A stretch of 55,088 nucleotides of DNA, taken from Bifiguratus adelaidae. Taxonomy: Eukaryota; Mucoromycota; Endogonomycetes; Endogonales. This document shows, one piece after another, positions 31,749 to 42,418 of the stretch (position 1 is the stretch's first letter; every line of letters begins with the position of its first letter). The notes below the pieces were generated by a model. That model saw nothing but the letters and a program-made list of their open reading frames with translations. It searched no databases and was not told the DNA's origin. The stretch lies in NCBI GenBank assembly GCA_002261195.1, contig MVBO01000099.1, positions 1 to 55,088 of the forward strand, written 5' to 3'. The position numbers and the translations under genes were made by a program.

Positions 31749-33161
31749 TGGTTGCCATGCGTTATCGATGATCGGCATCTCTCCCACCTGGTCATCCTCG
31801 ATCCCTGACTTTTCGTTTCATTGGACGTAGCGTTCCACGACCGAAGGTCAATGGTCTGGTCTCTAGACTCTTTCAAATAGATGATCTATACCTAGCAAAG
31901 CGCTTGTGCTGGGTGTCCCTTGTAATTTTCTGTGTGAATATCGTCTACCCTTCTATTAAAAGCCGGTTTACCCTTTTCATGAGCACGGGTTCAAGACGTA
32001 GAAGGAAAAGGGCCGCCCTATTGTAAAATCACGGTATTGCAACATGAACCCCTCCCGTCCAACAACTTTCAAGGTGGATCCCCTCGCATCTAAAAAAGTT
32101 TTTTAGCACCCTTCTCGGTGTTACAAACCAACGGCGATGGTTAACCCATAACGAAAGCGGTGTGAGCCCTACCGCATTTAGTACTTGGCCGCAGTCTCGA
32201 ACAAGTTACGCCAGGGTTCTCCTGCATATGGCCGAGAAGTTTAGGGCGGCCCTTTTGCGCAAACTTGCCCATATCTGACAACAAACAGGCTTAAGGTTGC
32301 ATTAGTGATCGACGTGGATGATGACCTATATAGGTTACCGTGCGTTCATAGAAGCGCTCTGACCCCGTTCACATCCAAACTAGGTAGGATGTGCTGCTTC
32401 ATTTTCTTAACAATGAATCTTGCGCGTAGCACTTGGGGATGGCACCGCAGTAACCTTGGTGCTGGTATAGTGCACATCTATTTCCATTTGGGGGAAGCTT
32501 TCGGATCAGCAGCTGAGCACAGTATTGCAGAATGAATCGGGAGTGGTTGATGGAAGCTGACGGGTACCCGGATCTTTGTCTTCCCCCAAGATGGTAGGAC
32601 CTCCCGCAGTGTACCTCCATACTACGGGGAGCAACCATGCCTCGGACAGAGGGCGCGATGTCAACTAGGTGGTCCAAGTGTCAGAATGAATCCCAATTAG
32701 CGTGCGCGTCCATCCACTGCTTGCTACCCTGGAGCCGTCATAGAATTATAAACTTTACCGCGAAAGGTCTGTGCCAGGGCCGGTTGAGGGGCCTTGAGGA
32801 GGAAAGGATCGGTGTGGATGTTTGCCTTTTCTGTCCCGACCCCATGACTTTCATGACTTTTTTGTATCACTTGGCACTTTGTGCGGAGGCACTTTTTTTC
32901 TACATGTTGTTTGTCATGAGGCGACGTACGGTACAGACAAGCCTGAAAGAAGTGTATCGCCGGCTACTAGCTTTTCGAAAGGGATAGGAGCGACGTGATG
33001 ACAACATGTCCGGCAAATGCTAGGCTACCCCATTCTGATGGCTCGTCCCGAGTTACCTATTGTAAAGAAATAATCGGTCAAGATTCATGAATATCATGGT
33101 TCTTCATAGGACACGTAATGTACAAGCGCTTCAGAGGCAAATGTTCCTCGACATTCTCTGT
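31749..33161. other. Gene-poor 1.4 kb with a MITE-like element
   Basis: I found no supported gene on either strand. ORFs up to 116 codons lack any domain, conserved motif or splice partners. The only structure seen is the inverted-repeat element listed separately. Confidence 0.45.
32006..32256. repeat. MITE-like element with 15-bp perfect terminal inverted repeats
   Basis: AAAAGGGCCGCCCTA at 32006-32020 is the exact reverse complement of TAGGGCGGCCCTTTT at 32242-32256. Near the middle is a 17-bp palindrome (CTAAAAAA-G-TTTTTTAG, 32090-32106). The 251-bp size, terminal repeats and lack of coding are typical of a non-autonomous DNA transposon. No clear target-site duplication is visible, so it could instead be a structured regulatory region. 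Confidence 0.45.
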
Positions 33162-34135
33162 CTATGGCACCGCCATGTCAGCCGACAAAGCTGGTGACAC
33201 GGTCTGTGGTTCCGCGGTGGTCGGGCTGGCCGACGGTGGACCACCAGAGGTCCTCTCGTAATTGGGGACATCGCCTTCGAATTGCCAGGCGTGCTGTTCT
33301 CCACCGCTCAGAAAACTCGTGTCACCCTCATTGTGCATCGTCCATGCCGCAGATGCATCCTGTCGTTTGAAAGTTGAGCAGCTACAGGTTGCGCTTGGAA
33401 TAAACGCCTTGCTGTCCTTTAGAAGCGCTCTTCCTAGACAAATCATGGAAGCAGCGTGACACACAAACACCACAGTGCCCACCGGATAAGGCGAGGCATC
33501 CAGCCTCGAGAGAATCTGGTTCACGCAAGCCTCCACCCGGCTATGGCAATACTCCATGGTCTCGCCGCCTTGGGGAAATTCCATGGTGGCCACATAGCTC
33601 GAATCAATGTTTGGAAAATGTTTCACGAGCTCCTCCACCTTGGCCGGTTGCGGATAAAACGTTCTCGTGACGCCGTACCATTCTCTACCAGATGCAAGTC
33701 AGTATTGAACCAGAGTAATGAATCTGCGCACGAACTAGGAGAGGTGCAGAAGCATGGCGTTTGGTATGCATGCACCTACCTGCACGGGAATCGTAGCATC
33801 GCCCCTTGCTGCCAAGCCAGATCAAAGCGAACCCCACACTCCAAGCCACACACCCGAGTCAACACTTACCCAATGCCAGGTTCGACAAAGATGGGGATGT
33901 TCAGAGCTTGCGCAAGCGCATCGGCCGTCTCGAGACATCGATAAAACGGAGATGCGTAGATTTGATCTACCTTGTTTCTCTCTATCGATTTGATATGCGA
34001 GGCAAGTTCCTGTGCTTGCTGCCGACCAAAAGGAGCGAGCGGTGGATCATGTGGCAAGAGTGTGGGTGACTGCGCATCCGGGATGTCCCAGTCGGCGCGA
34101 TAGCCATGGCGGGTCAGCAGTATGGTGTGGACCAT
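33162..34135 (-). CDS. Histidine phosphatase (phosphoglycerate-mutase-like), Tfc7 type
   Basis: Two exons (34135-33870, 33684-33162) give 262 residues. The catalytic histidine is in ILLTRHGYRADW, the phosphate pocket in YASPFYRCLETADALA and FPQGGETMEYCHSR, and the second catalytic His in VVFVCHAASMICLG. The long spacing and the HGYR variant resemble the phosphatase domain fused or related to yeast TFIIIC subunit Tfc7 rather than a glycolytic mutase. The substrate cannot be deduced. The C-terminal 60 residues are disordered. The intron is 185 nt, about four times the local norm, and contains no obvious exon. Confidence 0.88.
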
Positions 34136-35227
34136 GGGTGGCTGACTCCAAGTGCGCGCCCGGACGAACTGTAACGAAGGCGGCAAGTGCAGCCGTTCGT
34201 GCTATCGTATAGGTATTGAGGCTTGACAACAGTAGACTTCCAGCTGATCCGTAAGAGGCCGCACACTGTGGTGGCCAGCCGGGAGGTGTGAGAAAAAAAA
34301 CCTAAGAGGCGCAAAAATCGCGTGTGTGCGCGGGGTATAGACAGTCACTGGCGATCCCCGATGTCCAGAGGGCTTGGATGTCTGCAGGCAACAGAGTGAT
34401 GTGCCATTGCTCTTGTCTCAATGAGGTCGCGTGAGCACAAAACAGTGTGGATCCTATCCGGTTGCTTGATCATCCAGATGGAGATAGATCATGAGGTGCT
34501 GACGAGACCGGATTAGGCCGTTCAGGGGGGGGGGGGTTGGTGGCTTTCTTAAGCGCACGGAGACTACCGCCCGGTAGAGAACATAAAATACCAAAAAGTA
34601 GAACGCGAACATGAACGTGGATCGTCACCTTAATAGTCGATGTTGGCGCTTCCTTCTTTCCGGCTCTGCAACGAGCGAAATGAATGCAAATGACCCAACG
34701 CACATGGTCATGGGTTGATGGCTGTAAATGGCAGGCAGAGAGCTGTACGACCCTGCATCTCACGGTCATACTGCCGTCATGCTTCTTTTCTATAGGCTAT
34801 TACTACCCAGTTTAAGGCGTCATAGCACTAATATTAAGTTTCGGTGTCAGTAAAAGGCGCGGTGCGCGGTTGATAAACTGCGAGCAGTAGAGGTCGCAAC
34901 CCGCGGTGGTCGAGGAGCGCCCCCCGATGGTCAGGGATTGACAACAAATGGGGAGCGGGCCGCGACAGCAAGTTTTCATCCCATTTTGCAAACGTATGCG
35001 CTCGCAAATGAAAATGCATTTACCGATCGTCTCACGATGTTCTCGAATGAACTTTCGGAATCCCCAAGCTTGTATAAATGCAAAGTATTGTAAGAGCGAC
35101 TGCCTAATGCGGACGTAGCACATAGCACTTTTTTTGGTTTTCACCTAAGGGGCGTTGTGTACGTTACGGCAACGCGTAAGGGGGATATATATACAATGCC
35201 TTTGGAGATTGGGGTTCACCGTTGACC
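34136..35227. other. Intergenic 1.1 kb with poly-G run
   Basis: No gene is supported. A run of 12 G lies at 34525-34536. The right end holds the homeodomain-gene promoter. Confidence 0.45.
35185..35193 (+). promoter_or_regulatory. TATA box of the homeodomain gene
   Basis: atatatata lies 35 bp before the ATG of the homeodomain gene; no other TATA-like element is close. Confidence 0.5.
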
Positions 35228-36613
35228 ATGAATTCGCTTTGTCCGTTCCCTACATGGGATTCTGCTTTTCCTGAAAGCAATCTCTTCGATATAATACCTA
35301 CGTCACAGACACCCGACCTCGTACCGGATCTCTCGTCGATGGAGGGTTCTGAAGTCGACTTTGGTGCAACTTCAGAGACGGCGAGTCTCTATGGCTTCGA
35401 CTATGCAGATGCTTCGATGCCTTCCAACATGGACATGGTGAACGCCAATGTTCTTCACGATCGAGATGTGGAAGCCATTTTTGGAGCTTCGGGAGCATTT
35501 CCATTTTACAACGCATCTTGCATGCACTCAGCGTATGGGGAGATGAACGCTAGTCCTATTGGATTCGATGCCAGCCGACACTCGAGAACGGTTTCCCTGC
35601 CTTTGGAATCTTTCGACGCTTTTGGTGTCAAGCAGCACTCTCGAGTGCTTTCCATGCCATTCTACAATACCCAAATGGATCACCCTAGAGTTCCCGTTCC
35701 TTTGAACGCTATCAAAACACATCCCCTCTATCCTCTTTGGGCCGAGCTAAGTCGGACTCATCACGCCGCAACGCAACCCTGGAGCTTGAATAATCATACC
35801 AATTTACGGAGTAGACTGGAGGAGACGGTTCAAATGGCTCTCGTCACGCTCTCACAGTTTGATGCTGGCGCTTATGGCGATGATGACTACGTCCATCAAC
35901 ATGTCATGGAACTCGTTGATATGGTCCAAAACCTCGCTACATCTCTTCCCCTTGGTATTCAACAAGTCCCTGGTTCCTTTGTCCGTCGTGCTTCCTATCC
36001 TGGCGATATGGTGGCCGTTCCCTCACCCAACCTCGCAAGCCCCCATTCTCCATCCACCGTCTCAAGTCCGTCAAATCACTCTGTCCATTTGATGCATTCA
36101 CCAGAAGCAGACCTTGGTGAATTGTCCGATAGCAGCTACACCTCCTCAATACCATCCACACCCAAGCGAGCCAAGCCAATGTCTCGACGGAGGGACCCTG
36201 ATGACCTGTCATCAAAACACCACGAACCCCGCGACGCCTCCCCCATCAAGAAAACACGCGAGAATTACAACAAGAAGATTACATCCATCCTCATGAATTG
36301 GTACTTTATGCATAATGGCTCATCGCCAGATCCGAAAACAAAGGAAGAATTAGCCTCACAAACTGGACTGACTTCCGCCAAGGTAGCCACATGGTATCAG
36401 GTACGATGGTCATCACACATCTCTATACGTAAGACTCATTCGTCTCTTTAGAATGCCCGCCGTCGTTACCAAGACAAATTGGAACACTTCACCACGCTTC
36501 GGAAACGGATTCCAGACATTGTCTATGATCACGAATCCTATGAGGCATACATCAAGGTCCAAAACTCTGAGAATGCTCGCAAGCGAAAGAATACCAAGCG
36601 AAGCAAATTGTAA
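35228..36613 (+). CDS. TALE-like homeodomain transcription factor with possible MEINOX-like region
   Basis: Two exons (35228-36400, 36452-36613) give 444 residues. Residues about 340-400 are a homeodomain: ITSILMNWYFMHN, KEELASQTGLTSAKVATWY, then QNARRRY, with the recognition-helix Trp, Asn and Arg present. The loop between helices 1 and 2 has about two extra residues compared with a 60-residue homeodomain, so it is TALE-like. The intron falls between Gln50 and Asn51. Residues about 158-240 contain LNAIKTHPLYPLWAELSRTH and a helical stretch to SLP, recalling the KHPLFPLL start of MEIS/PKNOX MEINOX domains. No partner HD2 gene lies beside it, so a mating-type role is not supported by context. 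The C-terminus is basic (NARKRKNTKRSK). Confidence 0.88.
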
Positions 36614-37753
36614 AGTAGCATATCATCTTTTGGCATCTATCTGCCTTGTAATTTTCACGTACATTAGTTGTATGGTCAGGGTCCCCCAAAAAGTGTTGGA
36701 CTCGCGCAAACCTCCTTTTCCTTATCTTTCGCTGCATTCAATGGTATGTCTTGCAGAACCAGGGCTGACGTGCACATGCAATGTAGTTTCGCGCTACACA
36801 AGGCTTGTATAACATTTTATAATAATAATATCCGCGGCCCATATGTTTCCACCGCAATGTGATCGCGTCTCTCTCGATCCGAACCGTCGGTAGATTGTCG
36901 CTCATAAGCGTGTGCAATCATTGCTGTTTAGTGTGCGCCAGTGGTGGTGTTACACGTCGTCGGAACAATTATAATACTCGTTGCGCGGAAATGAGGGCGA
37001 GGCAGGGTCGTACATCTCGATTAGGACAACATCAGCTGTGAAAACCGTCTGTTTCCATTGCACAACGTCACCGGTGAATTCATCTGCTCGCGTATATGAT
37101 ATCACCGGTCACTTTGCCGCAGGCCACATTTTGTACGGTACCCGCCTCTTCTTTTTCGGAAAGATCTCCTGTCACTGCGGTCATACGGCTTCACGAGACG
37201 ATTCACGCTGTGATGAAGGTCTGTCCGCTTGGTCAGGTCGACGTTTGGCAACGATCACGTCGCTTGATTTGGTAAACTTCGTGGACATCCGAAACCGAGA
37301 GGCATTCTATGGCAGGATACAATACCTTCATCGGAAACCCGTACGGAGCTTATCGTAGACCATCTTTGTGACCCCCATCTACTGTGAGCCAAAGGTGCAG
37401 AGGTCATTCCCAGCGTATCGACATGTGTAGAGGTCGGTTGGTGTTGCGCTCAACCTCTTGTTGTTGCCGGTCATCTGATAGTATTCGGATGCCAACACCT
37501 CCCCAGTCATGCCCTCATTGATGGTCAGTGTAGGATCAGCGTAAGCTCAGCAGCACAAGGCTCGAAGGGACGAAGAGAGTTGAACAAGCATGATACGGAT
37601 ATATTACATGTCCATCTTGTGGCATGTCACCCAAAAACACAAATGTGTCGGCTGCATTCTATGAGCAAGTTGCACAATCCTTCATTCTTGCATAAGGGAA
37701 TTGCCATTGTATCTTGTTCGTTCGTCATCGCGTTGCCGTGGGCTGCTAAAGCA
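36614..37753. other. Intergenic 1.1 kb
   Basis: This gap lies between the homeodomain gene and the convergent UBXN4-like gene. A plus ORF of 125 codons at 36981-37358 has random-looking composition and no start context; I see no gene, tRNA or repeat. Confidence 0.4.
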
Positions 37754-39618
37754 TCAGGTTAGTAATGACTCAGGAATGAATGCAACGCCAGCTTCCCACC
37801 TTGAACTCGCAGCCCCGTCAGCTGAGCCCGCCGACTCCTGGCCAGAGCTCCAACCTACAATGGAACCGACCAAGGATGTCGCGACATTGTACCCCATAGA
37901 TGCAAGTCCAGTAACCGTTTTAGTGACAGATGAAATGTATCCTTCTTGGCTGCCGTCATAGGCTTCTGATATGCCTCGACATGCCTTCATAAACAGGGTA
38001 TTAGATGGTAAGAGACCTAAGAGAGCACAAGTGTCAACGTCGGTCAGCCAGAAACAGGCTGGAATATACAAACCCAGGTCGCGCAATGTAGATGCCTCCT
38101 CCCCAGTGGAGAATTGGCGATTTGGAAACGATTGCATCAAAATATATGGGACATCTCCATCTGTACGGTGCTTCAAGGATCATCGTTACAGACCTCGGTC
38201 CCTGATACTTCTGGCATATAGAAACTTACTGTTGCTATCCATTCTCGTACACCTTCTAGCGTTGTTTTTGCTTCAAAAGTGTTGCGAAGAACCTGCCCAT
38301 TCGTTTGTCGGATTACCAGCTTACAGTCAGTGGATTTGCTGGCCAAGCCGCAATTAGATACATGTTCTCTTGCATCTTTCACTCTCACGCTTACCTTGAA
38401 GTATTAAGGCTATTTCTTGAGGATGCCTGTGAAGATGAAATAGCGGGTGAATTGGCAGTAGAGGAACCATTTGCCTGCGATGATCGACTGGCAAGACGCT
38501 CCCTCTTATCTGCCTCTATTTGCGCTTCAATCTGCCTTTTGTACTCTTTGTCTTGCATTTTTTGACGTTCTATTTCTTGCGCCAAAAGTTTGGTCTTCTT
38601 TTCCTCGAATGCTTCCTTTGCAGTAAGAACAGCCTTGCCATCCGTCCGTCGCTTCAATTCCTTCTGTTTCGTCTCCTACATAAAGAATACGATATGGTGT
38701 CAGCTGGCCTGCGGATACACCAGTGCATATTGGTTTACCTCTTGCTCTCTTTCAGCTCTCGCGCGTCGCGCTTCCGCTAGTTTTTGCTGTAATTTTGCTC
38801 TAAGAAGAAGAGGATGGATGAGAACGAGATGGTCTACAGCAAGAGTGCTCCCTACTTCTTCTCATCTACCGTGCTGGAAGGGAGCGCATCTGCTTGTGCC
38901 CCGGATGTGGATGGCGTGGCGGTTGCAGATGAATTGAATGTTGTAGTGTCAGGAACCGAATTCGTACCCACGGGAACCTGCGTGGGTGTTGCCGCGGTTG
39001 GCAACGATGTACCGCTTTGAGTCACAGCTCCACCAGCCACCTGCGACGGAGCGTTTGCCTCCAAGCAATCGGTGATCTTCATTCGCAATTCGTCCAGTGT
39101 AATGGGTCCTTCAAGTGTATGCCGCATCACACCCTCCCTACGATCCGTTCATCAATAGCCTGTCGGCGTGTACACATCCCTTTCGACTTACCGCCACATG
39201 TAGACTGATGGCACCTGTCGTATAGGGTCTAATAGACAGTTGTCAACGATATATTCTTTTCGACAATCTCCCCGGCTTACATAATTGCCCAAACGAAGCC
39301 GCGTCGCTACTGGAAGCAGCCAGTTTTTGAGCAATGCTTTTGCCGACGAGCAAATCCCGAATCTACGCAACGGTCAGCCTCGTGTTCTCGCACCTACACC
39401 TTCTGGAAGGTTGTTATCCCTTACCTCTGGGACGGCAAAATGCGAAGCGACCTGTTGACTGGTTTCTCCTTCATCTTGTTCAGCGTCAGCATTCCGTCAC
39501 CAGAACCTGGTCAAGTGTACCTGCCTTCAATGAAGATAAGGAACAAGAGTCTTTGAGAGGTAGCCAGCTGGACAGCTTCCGCCGTAGACCCTGTATACCA
39601 CAGTGTCGTGCTCCCCAT
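37754..39618 (-). CDS. UBX-domain protein of the UBXN4/erasin type
   Basis: Ten exons (39618-39525, 39474-39425, 39362-39281, 39228-39192, 39137-38856, 38799-38739, 38675-38395, 38338-38230, 38170-38074, 38016-37754) give 451 residues. UBXN4 is an ER-membrane adaptor that brings p97/Cdc48 to ERAD. The N-terminal thioredoxin-like region starts MGSTTLWYTGSTAEAVQLA. Charged coiled coils follow (EIERQKMQDKEYKRQIEAQ), then the UBX domain (CKLVIRQTNGQVLRNTFEA, then ILMQSFPNRQF in the FPR-like turn and LGLLPSNTLFMK). A C-terminal hydrophobic segment (TVTGLASMGYNVATSLVGSI) may sit in the membrane. The first intron appears to use a GC donor (AAG|GCAGGT); a GT alternative gives a stop. Confidence 0.85.
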
Positions 39619-39814
39619 AACTAAAATGTGGAGAAATTGGCGCAGAGCAGAGGTGTAGCTATTGACTGTCACTGCCACAAGTGATCGAGCGAACGCAAAG
39701 ACACAGTGAGATTGGCATCGCATTAGACGATTAAAAAACATTATATACAACTACAAACGCACGAAAACACAGCGATACTACAACAGGAATTACAGAGAGA
39801 CAGACAATGGACCG

Positions 39815-41621
39815 TCATCGCGACTGTTCACCATATGGCATGGCAAGGTCTAGAAATTCTCCTTCGTCATAGTGTGAATTAATGAACTCCATATGCAGAT
39901 CGACGACATCCTCTGCGAAAGACGGATTGCCATCGGGAGTGGGCAATGCATCGATTTCAGCACTTGACGAGCCCTCTTCATTATCAACGCTGACAAGCTG
40001 GTAGAAGTCTTCGTCTGTTGCCAAGGAGTTGGCGTAAGACGGATAGGTGGAAGGTGAATTCAACTCTGACGAATAGGGTGGTACGCTATAGTCGAAAGAC
40101 TGTTGAGGAAACGCGTCTGATGTCCAGCCTGTAGGTGTGGTCCATTGGGTGGAATCGGGGTAGGAAGAAATGAAACAAGGTGCGGAAGCTGACCTTGCTT
40201 TGGGGTTCGAGGGTGCAGACTGATACATAGTGTGACCGGCAGCCGGGTCGAACTGGTGTGTGGGGTATGGAAACATGGCTACGGGTGAAGCAGGCATGAT
40301 AGATTGCTGTCTGTTAGCGGGAAGCTGCAGGCGATAACCAGTTGCATCAATGACTTTTGTCACTCTGCGGATTGAAGGGCGTACATCTCCGATCTTGAAG
40401 ACACTGTCGTAAAGCTGCGACGTCGAGCCGCGCAGAATATGCACAAAGTTGCGTGACGCCTGCTTGCTTTCAGTGAAATCGTTGCATTGTGCCCATTGTG
40501 GACGCTTCCGGTTCTTCTTTAAGGTGTTTGGATCCTTGTTACTCTTGATCCAAAACATCGGTGTCTCGCTAAGTTCTATCTGCAGACTGGATACTGAAGA
40601 TTCTCCTCCGATGGTAAGTTCGAGACTGGTGGCAGCCTCAAGAGACACCTCGACTTTGTAGAAATTCTCGCTATCAGCAACCCGCCAGGAAAGCTTTTCT
40701 CCTTCAAGATCGCATACGCAAGCCAACTGGTTGTCCGGGTCATCCGCAATGAGAAAGCGCCGCCAAGAGCCAATGATCAATGTGTCCACCGAAAAAGGGA
40801 CGACGTTCTGGTCGTTGGAATCGACAAGGCGTGTGTCGAGCTTGAGCGCATCACTTGTGTCTACATGATGAAAGGATCAATACGCGAAAATGGCCAATTC
40901 ATCACTTACCACAAGCTGCTTCACCAGGAGATGTAAGAGGTCCGTACGGTAACCTATAGTTGTTCTCATGCATAGAAGGCAGATGGGGGACCAGTTTGCC
41001 TTCTTGACGCCGATGTGACGGTCTCCGAGACGTGCCGTGTACATTATGGCTCACCAAGGTAAGATCGGGTTGGAAAAGTTGCGGGTGGGAAAAATTTGTC
41101 TTGATCATGGGAACGGGGCCTGGCGAAGCTGTGTTTTTGTGTGCATGCTTGCTCTTTAGGTGATGCGGATACCAGACCTGGATATTTCTGTCGCGCACAT
41201 TGATCTCGGACTTCGCCAGGATCCGACCCTTCAAGGTGGATCCGTGACTCACTGGGGTCGCTTGTTGATCAGATGTGGAGCGACATCGCTTTCTGACGCG
41301 GTCGTTAGCGTGGTGACTTTTCGAGAGAGCACTATCGGATTCTGCGCCTTTATGGTCAAGTTTGGAACGAAGTCGCTTCTTTATGCTGGCTTCATCGTCG
41401 CTATCAGAGGACACGCTCGAGCCACTGTGACAATCCATTGTAGCCGGTTTCTCTTGCTTGATGGATGATCCGTCCATGTCGAAGTTTTGAGTGACGACGT
41501 GCGTGGTTGCATTGGAAGCGTTGAACGAAACGAACCGAAAAAGATCGTCCTCGCTATACCGTGGAGGTACTGGAGAAAACATGGTATGTGCGCTTAACGC
41601 ACTCGCATAGTAACTGTGCAT
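39815..41621 (-). CDS. Probable fungal regulatory protein with a conserved C-terminal domain
   Basis: Two exons (41621-40910, 40860-39815) give 585 residues. The frame continues upstream of the first ATG, but only through a TTG, so the start is MHSYYASAL. The N-terminal half is Ser/His/Lys-rich, with SSDSDDE and basic KKRLRSKL and VRKRCRS stretches (a possible nuclear signal). Residues about 255-375 look folded: VDTLIIGSWRRFLIADD, LSWRVADSENFYKVEVSLE, LSETPMFWIKSN, QWAQCNDFTESKQASRNFVH. This order (strand-rich domain ending WAxCxDxTExxQAS) recurs in uncharacterised fungal proteins as I remember them, but I cannot name it. The tail is Ser/Pro/Tyr-rich with acidic patches, like an activation domain. 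Confidence 0.72.
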
Positions 41622-42418
41622 CTTATGAGCGAAAGGACTGTAGTTTAGATGTTGCCGAGGGAAAAGGCGAGTTGAATAGGCAGAAGCAGCAGCCAATAAT
41701 ACCGAGATAGACTGGGATGAAAAATGGCTGGATTGCAGGAATGATAGTATCTGCCGAAAAGGAATGTAGTAAGAAATGCCCAAGAGAGGCTAGAAAGAAG
41801 CGTAAAGGAATGTAAAGGGAGCTAGAATCAAAGCTAGAAGCGCATAAGCGGTGAAAGAAGGACGAGGGAAAAAAAAGCCCCCCGGACCCAAGCTAACCCC
41901 TCGCTGACTGGTTTTTCGCCGCGTTTCCCAGCAGCCATTCAGGTATTTCTGCTTTTGGTAAGTGATAGATTGAATGCGTTCATTTCATTGGTCCCAAGCG
42001 TATTCAGGCTTGCTTCTTTTGGATTGCCATCTTTTGGCTCACAAAAGGGAAATTTTCCCGCCAGCGTGATGATAGGCTTCTGTAAGCTTCTGTGAGATTC
42101 GGAAGGCATTTGGCAAGACAGCCGCAAATAGGACTTTAGCGACACCTTTTTACATATTGTACACGTGTTGACCTCGCGTGGCGAATTGCTAACTGTGTCG
42201 AATAAGGTGGTGGGGAAGGGAGAGAGGTTTATCACACAAATTGTCCTTCCGTCTTTTGAACAGTTGCGCTTTCTATGTCTCCAAGTGACAGTGAGAATGG
42301 GAAGTGCGCTGTTGACGATGGAAGCATTGCTGTAGTCACCCGAGACATCACCGATGGCGCGTGGGGATAGACAGAAACGGCGGAAAGTGTGGCAAAAGGT
42401 GCCTCCTGCTTTTTCCGA
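41622..42418. other. Intergenic 0.8 kb
   Basis: No supported gene. A 98-codon minus ORF (42235-41939) has no recognisable features. The region likely contains the promoter of the regulator gene and the 3' end of the neighbouring one. Confidence 0.4.

Noticed and set aside
34525-34536. Run of 12 G
   Set aside because: A simple homopolymer in a gene-free region; prone to sequencing error and not interpretable alone.
35228-36613. Homeodomain gene as a mating-type locus
   Set aside because: No divergently paired second homeodomain gene, MIP gene or pheromone/receptor gene lies nearby in the window.
36981-37358. 125-codon plus ORF in the intergenic region
   Set aside because: Random-looking composition, no domain, no splice partners and no promoter signal.
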